Origin: Candidatus Tectimicrobiota bacterium
GTDB taxonomy: Bacteria; JACPUC01
Length of the DNA: 64,000 bases
Assembly: GCA_016192455.1 (NCBI GenBank)
Contig: JACPUC010000030.1
Span: forward strand, 91,454 to 155,453
Direction: 5' to 3'
The first letter of the stretch is position 1; each line of letters begins with the position of its first letter. Shown here piece after piece: positions 34,923 through 42,534 of this stretch. The translations under genes and the position numbers were made by a program. The notes beneath the pieces are model-generated. The model did not search any database. It was given only the letters and a program-made list of their open reading frames with translations, and was not told the origin of the DNA.

Positions 34923-35467
34923 GGCTGCACTCCTTACTTTTCTGCGAGGAAAGCTCAACCCACCCCCTCCACCTCACTCCGGGGCAGGGGTTCGACGCTC
35001 GTCAGGGAAGGCCCGCAATCTGGCGGCGCGGCAACGGCTCCCAAACCTTCCACGTCCCACTTCAGCGCCGGTCATCGCGGCCCGGCATGCCTCTCTGCGT
35101 GCTTCAGGTGACAGGGAAAGACATATCAAGCTTCACCGACTGCGTCAAGGAAAGAAGCGCGGCGCGAGCGGCGAGGGGGTGCCGCGCAGGTGGCGGTGGT
35201 CCGTCGAGGATTTGACATCTATCAAGGACAGTGCCCCGGGCAGAAGGCCACAATGAAAACGAGGGAGAAACTGTGGCAGGAACCGTCCGGAACGCCGCCG
35301 GCGTGGCGCGGCCGGCCGTCTGCCGCCGCCCCAGGCGCGGGGATCAAGCGGGGGATCACGCCGCGCGTGCTTGAGGGCGGCAGGGGGGATGGGGGGATGG
35401 CGCGGCTCCAGTGAGCAACGTCAGCAACCGACGCGAGGTGAGAAAAGGCGCCCGAGGGGGGAAAGCA
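34923..35467. other. Intergenic region upstream of the molybdoenzyme
   Basis: No gene supported. A TTGACA near 35210 lacks a good -10 element. No molybdenum-cofactor riboswitch could be recognised. Confidence 0.35.
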
Positions 35468-38110
35468 ATGGCTTCAACGGCAGACAGCGCGGCACGCGAA
35501 GGCGTTCTCGACTCCAGCCACGACGACGTCTGGATTCCGACCGCCTGCAGCATGTGCTATGGCACCTGCTCGATCCTTGCCCACCGCGTCAATGGCGTGG
35601 TGACGAAGATTGAGGGCAACCCGGCGAGCGAGATCGGCAAGGGACGCCTCTGCGCCAAGGGCATCAGCGGCATCATGACGCTTTACGACCCGAACCGGGT
35701 GAACGTCCCCCTGCGGCGCACCAACCCGAAGAAGGGCGTCGGCGTCGACCCCGGCTGGCAGGAGATCACCTGGGACGAGGCCCTCGACGAGATCGCCGCG
35801 CGCCTGCGCAAGGTGCGCGCCGAGGACCCCCGCAAGCTCTTCGTGCAACGCACCACCACGAACATGACCATCGGGCCGACGACGCACGCCTTTTGCCACG
35901 CCTTCGGGACCCCGAACTCCTGGTCGGCCGGCGGCGGGCTGCACTGCGGCAACGGCGCCCATCTCATCAGCGGCATCATGCACGCCTCGTGGTCCATCGT
36001 GCCGGATTTCGAGCACTGCCAGTACGCCGTTTACTTCGGCGCCTCGAAGGGGCACGCCGCTGGGCACGCCTCCTGCTCGAACATGGGGCTGGCGGCGGAC
36101 GCGCGGGTGCGCGGCATGAAGATGGTGGTGGTGGACCCGATGTGCAACTTCGCCGCCGCCAAGGCGAACGAGTGGGTGCCGATCCGCGTCGGCACGGACG
36201 CGGCCTTGGCCCTGGCGATGGCGCACGTCCTCGTCAACGAGCTCGGCATCTGGGACGCGCCCTATCTGGCCTCGAAGACGAACGCGCCCTACCTGATCGG
36301 GCCGGATAAACTCTACGTGCGCGACAAAGAGACGAACGAGCCTCTGGTGTGGGATGCCGGCGCCGGAAAAGCGCGCCCCTACAACGCCGAGGGCCTCGGT
36401 CAGCTCGCCCTGGAGGGGAGCTATGCAGTGAATGGCGTGCGCTGCCGGCCGGCCTTTGCCTGCCTGAAGGAGCACCTGGCGCGGCACACGCCGGAGTGGG
36501 CGGCGCCGATGACGACGATCCCGGCGGCGACGATCCGTCGCCTGGGGCAGGAGTTCGGGCGCGAGGCGCGGGTGGGGAGCACCATCGTCATCGACGGGGT
36601 GCGGCTGCCGTACCGGCCGGTGGCGGCGATCGCCTTCCGCGGCTCCGAGGGGCACCGCAACGCCGTTTACAACTTCCTGGCGGTGGACCTGTTGAACCAC
36701 CTCGTCGGGGCGGCGGACGTGGTCGGCGGCTGCCTGGGGTTCAACCCGGTCTGCCACGGCCATCCGGAGACGAAGCGGCCCGCCTACGTCCCCTACGCCG
36801 GCCCCGACGGCCTCATGGTCACTGGCACCTGGATGGTCCCCCACCTGCCGTACCCCTTCGAGTACCCCCGCATGCCGAAGTCGATGGGTTTCAACGAGCT
36901 CTTCCCGCTTGGGATGCACTCGCTGCTCATGGCTTCCGGCGATCAGGAGGACCTCTGGCGGCGCTTCGATCTCCCCTACCGCCCCGAGGTGATGATCAAC
37001 ATCGGCTGCAACTCGGTGATGAGCGTCGGCAACTCGGAGACCGTCATCAACACCATCCTGCGCATCCCGTTCGTCGTCTCCATCGACCTCTTCAAGACCG
37101 AGCTTTCCGAGCTGGCCGACATCGTCTTGCCCGATACGAGCTACTTGGAGGCCGTCGACTCGAAGCCCAACTACCCCTTCATCTTCAACCTGCCGGGGGG
37201 CATGGGGGACTGGACCTGGGCGATCCGCCAGCCGATCGTGGAGCCGCTTGCCGAGCGCCGGCAGATGAATGACGTGCTGCTCGAGATCGCCGATCGCCTG
37301 GAGATGCGCGAGGAGATGAACATGGCGCTCAACGCCATGTTGAAGCTGCAGCCCCCCTTCCACCTGAAAGGCCAGCAGCGCTACACCTTCGCCGAGGTCT
37401 GCGACCATCACCTGAAGTCGAATTTCGGCCCCGAGCATGACCTGGCGTGGTTCAAGGAGCACGGCGTCCTCTCCTGGCCGAAGAAGCCGCAGGAGGTCTA
37501 CTGGCGCCCCTTCGTTGAGGTGCGGGTGCCGATCTACTGGGAGTACCTGAAGCGCGTCGGCGATCAGGCGCGGGCGCTGGCCGAGCCGCGCGGCCTGCAC
37601 CTGCCGGAGGAGTACTACGATCCCCTGCCGACGTGGCTGCCGTGCACCAGCCACACCTGCAGCGATGCCCAGTTCGACCTCTACGCCTTCTACTACCGCG
37701 ACACCATCCACACGAACAGCTTCACCATGGAGAACCCCTGGCTGGACGAGGCGGCGCAGCTCGATCCGAACTCGTACTACATTGCCATGAACGCTGAAAC
37801 CGGCGCCAGGAAGGGGCTGCGGGACGGCGAAGAGGTGTGGCTGGAGACGGTGAAGGGGCGGCGGGTGCGCGGGCGCCTGCACCTCACCCAGGCGGTGCAT
37901 CCGGAATGCCTCGGCATCGGGGCCTGCGCCGGGCATTGGAGCGACGGGCAGCCGATCGCCAAGGGCAAAGGCGTCTTCTTCAACGAGCTGCTCGAAGTCG
38001 ATATGAACCACGCCAGCCCCGTCAACTTCAACCTCGACCTCTGCGCCAAGGTGAAGATGACCAGGGTGGAGGAGAACGGCTCAGCGTCCCAGGGGAGTGT
38101 GGCGCCCTAG
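35468..38110 (+). CDS. Molybdopterin-containing oxidoreductase (DMSO-reductase superfamily)
   Basis: An 880-residue catalytic subunit. The N-terminal [4Fe-4S] site is C-S-M-C-Y-G-T-C followed by GRLCAKG, giving C-x2-C-x3-C-x(n)-C. The bis-MGD domains contain WQEITWDEALDEIA, the likely Mo-proximal GGGLHCGNGAHL, and the C-terminal beta-barrel ENPWLDEAAQLDPNSYYIAM and WLETVKGRRVRGRLHLTQAV. No Tat signal is present, so it acts in the cytoplasm unless carried by a partner. ATG at 35468 follows GGGGGGAAAGCA; a GTG at 35411 is possible. No electron-transfer subunit gene is adjacent. Resembles thiosulfate-reductase, acetylene-hydratase and related groups; the substrate is unknown. Confidence 0.87.
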   Translation: MASTADSAAREGVLDSSHDDVWIPTACSMCYGTCSILAHRVNGVVTKIEGNPASEIGKGRLCAKGISGIMTLYDPNRVNVPLRRTNPKKGVGVDPGWQEITWDEALDEIAARLRKVRAEDPRKLFVQRTTTNMTIGPTTHAFCHAFGTPNSWSAGGGLHCGNGAHLISGIMHASWSIVPDFEHCQYAVYFGASKGHAAGHASCSNMGLAADARVRGMKMVVVDPMCNFAAAKANEWVPIRVGTDAALALAMAHVLVNELGIWDAPYLASKTNAPYLIGPDKLYVRDKETNEPLVWDAGAGKARPYNAEGLGQLALEGSYAVNGVRCRPAFACLKEHLARHTPEWAAPMTTIPAATIRRLGQEFGREARVGSTIVIDGVRLPYRPVAAIAFRGSEGHRNAVYNFLAVDLLNHLVGAADVVGGCLGFNPVCHGHPETKRPAYVPYAGPDGLMVTGTWMVPHLPYPFEYPRMPKSMGFNELFPLGMHSLLMASGDQEDLWRRFDLPYRPEVMINIGCNSVMSVGNSETVINTILRIPFVVSIDLFKTELSELADIVLPDTSYLEAVDSKPNYPFIFNLPGGMGDWTWAIRQPIVEPLAERRQMNDVLLEIADRLEMREEMNMALNAMLKLQPPFHLKGQQRYTFAEVCDHHLKSNFGPEHDLAWFKEHGVLSWPKKPQEVYWRPFVEVRVPIYWEYLKRVGDQARALAEPRGLHLPEEYYDPLPTWLPCTSHTCSDAQFDLYAFYYRDTIHTNSFTMENPWLDEAAQLDPNSYYIAMNAETGARKGLRDGEEVWLETVKGRRVRGRLHLTQAVHPECLGIGACAGHWSDGQPIAKGKGVFFNELLEVDMNHASPVNFNLDLCAKVKMTRVEENGSASQGSVAP

Positions 38111-38154
38111 CCTGGCCCGGCGGGGCGCCCGCGTGCCGCGTGGCAAGGCCGCCA

Positions 38155-38469
38155 TCACGCGGTCGGCTTCTCGCTGAGCTGGATGACCTCGTGCATCTCG
38201 AAGACATTGGGGCCGGCGTACATCTCCTTCGGGGGGCGCGGGCCGGCGTGCGCCTGCTTGAAGGAATCGCTCTTCGTCCAGGCCTCAAAAGCCTCCTGCG
38301 ACTCCCAGTGCGTCAGCACCACGTAGTAGTCACCCCGCAGCGGCCTCAGCAGCTCGTTACGGATAAAACCCGGGAACCGCTCAACTTTCCCAAGGCGGTT
38401 CGCAAAGCGCTGCTCGAAGTCAGCCTCGTACCCCGAGGCGACCTGAATGCGGTTCGCCACGACAATCAT
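38155..38469 (-). CDS. Antibiotic-biosynthesis-monooxygenase-like (HmoA/IsdG-type) protein
   Basis: A 104-residue ferredoxin-like alpha+beta protein of the ABM superfamily. MIVVANRIQVASGYEADFEQRF, then PGFIRNELLRP and YYVVLTHWESQEAFEAWTKSDSF match heme-degrading or monooxygenase members. The C-terminal extension EMYAGPNVFEMHEVIQ is typical of HmoA. Cofactor residues cannot be proved from sequence. ATG at 38467-38469 follows AGGAGACTGCAGCG. Convergent with the molybdoenzyme gene. Confidence 0.75.
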   Translation of the reverse strand: MIVVANRIQVASGYEADFEQRFANRLGKVERFPGFIRNELLRPLRGDYYVVLTHWESQEAFEAWTKSDSFKQAHAGPRPPKEMYAGPNVFEMHEVIQLSEKPTA

Positions 38470-38552
38470 CGCTGCAGTCTCCTGATCTTTGTACACGGAT
38501 GTGGGTGGAAGAGCTGGCGGAGCCCGCGCCTGCGGCGCTTCTCGGAGCCGGC

Positions 38553-39050
38553 CTAGAGCGCGCAGTCCGCACCGGCTGGGGTGGTGTCCCGCCCCTTGCC
38601 CTGCGACAGCTCGAGGCGTGTGACATGCTTCACGTTGGCGCAGGCGTTCGAGCCGGGGATCACCAACCGCAGCGGCCCGCCGAAGCGCTGCTGCAAGGGC
38701 CGGCCTTCCAGGGCGTAGATAAGGATGCCCTTCGCGAGCACCTCCAGCAGTTCCACGCTGGCCGAGAAGCCTCCATCGTTGGAATGGAAGGTAACGTGGC
38801 TCGTCTGTTCCGGAATGCCGGCCGCTTCCAGGATGCCCCGCACGAACACGCCGGCGCCGCCGAAATGCGGCACGTAGCGGCTGACGTCCGGCGCCTGGTG
38901 GTGCGGCGCCAGCGCTTGCAGATCGCCGAAGCAGAAGGAGCGGACGTTGCCGCCGGCTCCCGGCCCGCAGTTGATCACCTCGAGGAGCACCGCCGGCGCG
39001 CGGTCCCAATTGTCGCCCGAACGGCTCTCCTGATCTCCCGGCTGATCCAT
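38553..39050 (-). CDS. Small molybdopterin-binding-domain protein (sulfite-oxidase-type fold)
   Basis: A 165-residue single-domain protein resembling the Mo-cofactor domain of sulfite oxidase-type enzymes, especially LRLVIPGSNACANVKHVTRLEL, where the conserved pterin-binding strand and the KxV(T/W)RIE(L/V) motif appear. The N-terminal cysteines are not clearly the Mo ligand, so activity is unproved. It shares a strand with the ABM gene (84 nt apart). A Mo-binding protein next to a molybdoenzyme may or may not be functional linkage. Confidence 0.62.
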   Translation of the reverse strand: MDQPGDQESRSGDNWDRAPAVLLEVINCGPGAGGNVRSFCFGDLQALAPHHQAPDVSRYVPHFGGAGVFVRGILEAAGIPEQTSHVTFHSNDGGFSASVELLEVLAKGILIYALEGRPLQQRFGGPLRLVIPGSNACANVKHVTRLELSQGKGRDTTPAGADCAL

Positions 39051-39650
39051 ACGGCCCCCTCATGCGGGGGAGCACCCCGCTCGCGCAGGCAGGTAGGGCA
39101 CGGGGCAGGCGCTCCCGCGGCATGACCCCGACGCGGGCTGGTCTTCTGCCCCGTCGACCAGCCCGGTCAGCGCGGTTCATGGAGTATAGGGAGGAGCTTC
39201 CAGCCCGGTCAAGATCGAGCCGACGGCATAGCTGGCCGCATCGCCCCCCTGTCGAGCGTGTCTTGCGGCTTCGACGGTGCGTGGCCTGCCGCGGCCACCA
39301 AGGAGCTGGTTGCGACCGAGGCTTCTCCAGGTGTTCGGTTTCATGGCCGGTCGCGCCCCTCTCCTGCGGGGCGCTCGTTCACCCTCTCCTTGACCCATGG
39401 TGAAGGCGCTCCTATATTCCACCCAGCTTCCCGCGCTCGGCCCTCGGCTCCCGCCGGTTGACCCTGCTGCCGCTGGGGCAAGGTCGGCGGGGCAAGGCTG
39501 CTGGGGCGGCCGCTTCGCGGCAGATGCAATGCTGGCGGGGAGAAAGTTTCACGCCGGTGCTCCACGAGCATCGCAGGGGTCTCTGGCTCGGATGCTGGCG
39601 TCGCGTCACGGTTCGGGCTTGGTGACCCGAGCGGAGAGGATTGCGCAACC
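39051..39650. other. Intergenic region before DAHP synthase
   Basis: No gene supported. GC-rich; no riboswitch or clear promoter. The last 30 nt carry only a weak Shine-Dalgarno (GCGGAGAGGATT). Confidence 0.35.
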
Positions 39651-40667
39651 ATGATCATCGTCATGTCACCGCGGGCGACGGCGGCGCAGCTTCAGCACGT
39701 CATCGAACGCATCGAAGCCCTGGGCTACCATGCCCACGTCATTCACGGCTCGGAACGCAACGTCGTGGGGGCCGTCGGCGACGAGCGCGGCAAGTTTCAG
39801 CTCCAGTCGCTCGAATCGCTGCCGGGGGTTGATTCGGTTGTCCCCATCCTGAAGCCCTACAAGCTGGCCAGCAAAGAGGTGAAAGCGGAGAAGAGCATCA
39901 TCACGGTGGGCCATGTCAAGATCGGCGGCCCGCGGCTTGTGGTGATGGCCGGCCCCTGCTCGGTGGAGAGCCGCGAGCAGGTCATGGAGACCGCCGAGGT
40001 GGTGAAGCGGGCCGGCGCCCAAATCCTGCGCGGCGGCGCCTACAAGCCGCGCACCTCGCCGTACTCCTTCCAGGGGATGGAGGAGGAGGGGCTGAAGCTG
40101 TTGGCCGAGGCCCGCGAGGCGACGGGGCTGCCGATCATTACCGAGGTGATGAACCCGCGCGAGATCGAGATCATCGAGCGCTATACCGATATCATCCAGA
40201 TCGGCGCCCGCAACGTGCAGAACTTTTCTCTCCTGAAGGAGGTGGGACAGTGCCGCAAACCGATCTTCCTGAAGCGCGGCATGAGCACCACCATCAGCGA
40301 GTTTCTCCTCTCCGCCGAGTACATCCTGTCGCAGGGCAACCGCGACGTCATCCTCTGCGAGCGCGGCATCCGCACCTTCGAGACGGCCACCCGCAACACC
40401 CTCGACCTCAGCGCCATTCCGGTGCTGCAAGGCGAAACGCACCTGCCGGTTGTCGTTGATCCCAGCCACGCCACCGGCCACTGGCGCCTCGTGCCGCCCA
40501 TGGCCAAGGCCGCCGTGGCGGCCGGCGCCGACGGCCTGATGATCGAGGTGCACCCCCATCCCGAAGAGGCCCTCTCCGACGGCCCCCAGGCCCTGAAGCC
40601 GGAACGCTTCATCCACCTGATGGAAGAGCTGCGGCGCTTCGCCGAGGTTGCCGGACGCACGCTGTAG
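39651..40667 (+). CDS. aroF: 3-deoxy-D-arabino-heptulosonate 7-phosphate synthase, type I-beta
   Basis: First enzyme of the shikimate pathway, joining PEP and erythrose 4-phosphate. The N-terminal ferredoxin-like regulatory domain ([19 protein letters not shown]) marks the Thermotoga-type I-beta class. The barrel has [54 protein letters not shown] and DPSHATGHW, all PEP/metal site motifs. The length (338 aa) is as expected. ATG at 39651. The gene symbol follows common usage for this class. Confidence 0.95.
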   Translation: MIIVMSPRATAAQLQHVIERIEALGYHAHVIHGSERNVVGAVGDERGKFQLQSLESLPGVDSVVPILKPYKLASKEVKAEKSIITVGHVKIGGPRLVVMAGPCSVESREQVMETAEVVKRAGAQILRGGAYKPRTSPYSFQGMEEEGLKLLAEAREATGLPIITEVMNPREIEIIERYTDIIQIGARNVQNFSLLKEVGQCRKPIFLKRGMSTTISEFLLSAEYILSQGNRDVILCERGIRTFETATRNTLDLSAIPVLQGETHLPVVVDPSHATGHWRLVPPMAKAAVAAGADGLMIEVHPHPEEALSDGPQALKPERFIHLMEELRRFAEVAGRTL

Positions 40668-41169
40668 TGTCGCCCGCATCCCCGCCAGGCTGGTCCCCTT
40701 GGGCTGTCCCCGCGGGACCGCTCGCGGAGATTGACACCAGGGGCGCACCAACGCTCATCCGCTGCCCTCCATGAGACGGTGTGAGAGGTGGCCCTACCGG
40801 ATGGTGGAAGCCCTGCGCCGTCCTGACGCGGTCTCGGTGAGCGGCTTCTCCCATCGCACCACGCCGGCTCGCGGGTCGGAGGGGTCGAGGGCTGGGCGCG
40901 CCTCGCCCGTATGGCGGGAGGGATGAGAAGGTCAAGATGTTGACTACAAGGTCTCAACGTAGGTACACTTATCTTTCTTGCAGAGAGGGGCAAGAGGGAC
41001 GAAGCGTCGCCACGGGCGCGGCGCGCTCCTTCCTGAAGGGCGATCGGGCTTGCCCCGCCGCGGCTGGCGAGTCGGTCGGCGCCTTCTCGCAGCTCCGAGA
41101 AGGGTGCGGCGCTCAATCCTGGTCGTGAGCCGGGCCCCAAAGTAAGTTGTGCCGTCACTGGAGGAAAGC
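40668..41169. other. Intergenic region with promoter for the thioesterase
   Basis: No gene. Promoter at 40940-40969, then a leader of about 195 nt. Confidence 0.4.
40940..40969 (+). promoter_or_regulatory. Probable sigma-70 promoter
   Basis: TTGACT (40940-40945), 18-nt spacer, TACACT (40964-40969), upstream of the thioesterase gene. Confidence 0.45.
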
Positions 41170-41616
41170 ATGAAGAGGTTCATCTTCGAGCAGCGCGTGC
41201 GGTGGGAGGATTGCGATCCCGGCGGGTTGATCTTCTATGGCAACTACTTCCGCTACTTCGAGGCCGCGGAGGAGGAGCTGCTGCGCTCCACCGGCACCTC
41301 CGAATGGGAGATGAAGCAGAAGTACAACATCGCTCTCGGCAAGACCGACGTGGGCATCCAGTTCTTCGCCCCGGCCCTTTACGATGACCTGATCGAGGTT
41401 CAGACGTGGATCCCGGAATACGACGATAAGCGCTACCTCATGCGCTTCGAGGTCTACAAGCAGGGCACCGAGACGCTCCTCTGCAAAGCCCATGCGAAGG
41501 TAATCTGCATGCAGAAGGGCGGCGAGCGCCTGCGCGCCCGCGAGCATCCGCCCGAGTTGCTCGAGATCCTGGAGACCTACGCTGAAGAGGGCGCCCGGAA
41601 GGAGAAGATCCGCTGA
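41170..41616 (+). CDS. Acyl-CoA thioesterase (4HBT hot-dog fold)
   Basis: A 148-residue hot-dog-fold thioesterase of the 4-hydroxybenzoyl-CoA thioesterase family. VRWEDCDPGGLIFYGNYFRYFEAAEE contains the D-P-x-G-x-x-(Y/H)-Y-x-x-Y-x-x-(Y/W)-x-E pattern with the catalytic Asp. ATG at 41170 follows GGAGG at correct spacing; an ATG seven codons upstream is less good. It hydrolyses an aromatic or short acyl-CoA and could end the pathway begun by the CoA ligase, but there is no linkage beyond the window's general theme. Confidence 0.85.
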   Translation: MKRFIFEQRVRWEDCDPGGLIFYGNYFRYFEAAEEELLRSTGTSEWEMKQKYNIALGKTDVGIQFFAPALYDDLIEVQTWIPEYDDKRYLMRFEVYKQGTETLLCKAHAKVICMQKGGERLRAREHPPELLEILETYAEEGARKEKIR

Positions 41617-41869
41617 GGAGGGGGCTCGCCTGGCGCAGGCGCGGGGCGCGCCCGGCGTTACCATGCAGGGACGAACACAACACAGCCCGGCGCGGGGCGC
41701 TTGCGCGGGACAAGGAGTGATGCCCGGCAGCAAGCCCCGGGGATCGCCTTCCAGCGCCCCCAGGCGGTGTCTTCGGCGGTGAATGGTTTGTCCGCAGCGC
41801 GTTTTCCGCCGTAGTCGGAGCTGTTGTCAGGCCGCACCGGAGCGGCAGAAGAAAAAGCGTCGGCTCCGC
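41617..41869. other. Intergenic region before the micropeptide unit
   Basis: Nothing recognisable as a gene; GC-rich, ending at the promoter at 41870. Confidence 0.35.
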
Positions 41870-41899
41870 TTGACAGGTGCGGGGCTTTATTCCTATTAT
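41870..41899 (+). promoter_or_regulatory. Strong sigma-70 promoter of the micropeptide unit
   Basis: TTGACA (41870-41875), 18-nt spacer, TATTAT (41894-41899), in an AT-rich island. Confidence 0.6.
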
Positions 41900-41956
41900 T
41901 CTTGTAGGTTACGTTCTTCGTAGTCGGCCGAGTTCTTCAGCATGGAGGGCTCAAGC

Positions 41957-42022
41957 ATGGTGTGGAGGATGACCGCCTTGGAGCGTTGCGCCGTTCTGGG
42001 GGTCTTCAAATTTCCACGCTGA
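41957..42022 (+). CDS. Micropeptide 1, 21 aa, C-terminus GVFKFPR
   Basis: ATG at 41957 follows GGAGGGCTCAAGC, with TGA at 42020-42022. The product is 21 residues, basic, with one Cys and two Trp/Phe-type aromatics, ending F-K-F-P-R. Aligned without gaps to micropeptide 2 it shares A12, G15, F17, K18, an aromatic at 19 and P20. A hairpin (CCCTGGCTGG ... CCAGCCAGGG) begins 2 nt after the stop. Possible roles: small peptide precursor, ribosome-stalling peptide, or toxin. Function unknown. Confidence 0.45.
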   Translation: MVWRMTALERCAVLGVFKFPR

Positions 42023-42230
42023 TCCCTGGCTGGGGGAGGTCTTGCCAGCCAGGGGTTGCGGCAGTGAGCGGTTCGCAGTCAGGGCATGCTCCCGTGGGAG
42101 AGCATGGGGCGTCAAGCGGAGATGACGCCGATCCCTGCTGAGGCTTCCGAGGCGTCGCCCAGATCGTTGCATCGGGAGCGTGGACTGGGCGGCGGGAAGA
42201 TTCGGGTTCCTCTCTCTCGAGGAGGCGCCT

Positions 42231-42296
42231 ATGAGGCTGATCCATATCAAGGCCACCCTGCGAGCGCTGACGGGGAACTTCAAGTATCCGTACTAA
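42231..42296 (+). CDS. Micropeptide 2, 21 aa, C-terminus GNFKYPY
   Basis: ATG at 42231 follows GAGGAGGCGCC, a strong Shine-Dalgarno, and TAA is at 42294-42296. The product is 21 residues, basic (His, Lys, Arg), ending F-K-Y-P-Y. It matches micropeptide 1 in length and in the C-terminal A-x-x-G-x-F-K-aromatic-P pattern. A hairpin of the same kind (CCCTGGCC ... GGCCAGGG) begins 1-2 nt after the stop. Confidence 0.45.
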   Translation: MRLIHIKATLRALTGNFKYPY

Positions 42297-42402
42297 TCCC
42301 TGGCCGCAAGGTTGCGCGCGGGCCAGGGTCACCCAAGCCAGCGAGATCAGAGCACCCGAAGCCGCGAGCTTCGGATAAGGATGGATCCCGAAAAGGGGTC
42401 AC

Positions 42403-42428
42403 GGCGCCGCGCAAGCGGCGCCTTTTTT
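42403..42428 (+). terminator. Strong rho-independent terminator
   Basis: GGCGCCGC (42403-42410), GCAA tetraloop, GCGGCGCC (42415-42422), then six T. Ends the micropeptide unit. Confidence 0.85.
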
Positions 42429-42455
42429 GCTTTGCGGCGGCCCCCATACTATAAA
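42427..42455 (+). promoter_or_regulatory. Probable sigma-70 promoter of RNase R
   Basis: TTGCTT (42427-42432), 17-nt spacer, TATAAA (42450-42455), directly after the terminator. Confidence 0.5.
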
Positions 42456-42534
42456 AGGTACGCTGCGCTTTGCCTCCTCCTTGCGCTACACTCCCACAGG
42501 TCACCCTTACCTCGCTGGTCAAAGCTTCCGATCC

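Larger units (their letters stand above)
41905..42428 (+). ncRNA. Free-standing structured transcript carrying two micropeptide ORFs
   Basis: A unit of about 520 nt bounded by a near-consensus promoter and a perfect terminator, with no larger ORF. Each of two 22-codon ORFs has a Shine-Dalgarno and is followed directly after its stop codon by a stable hairpin built on the same start (ATCCCTGGC ... GCCAGGG). Between the ORFs are further hairpins such as GGCGTCA/TGACGCC (about 42101-42123). RNase R, downstream, has its own promoter, so this is not its leader. No known RNA family is recognised. Confidence 0.55.
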
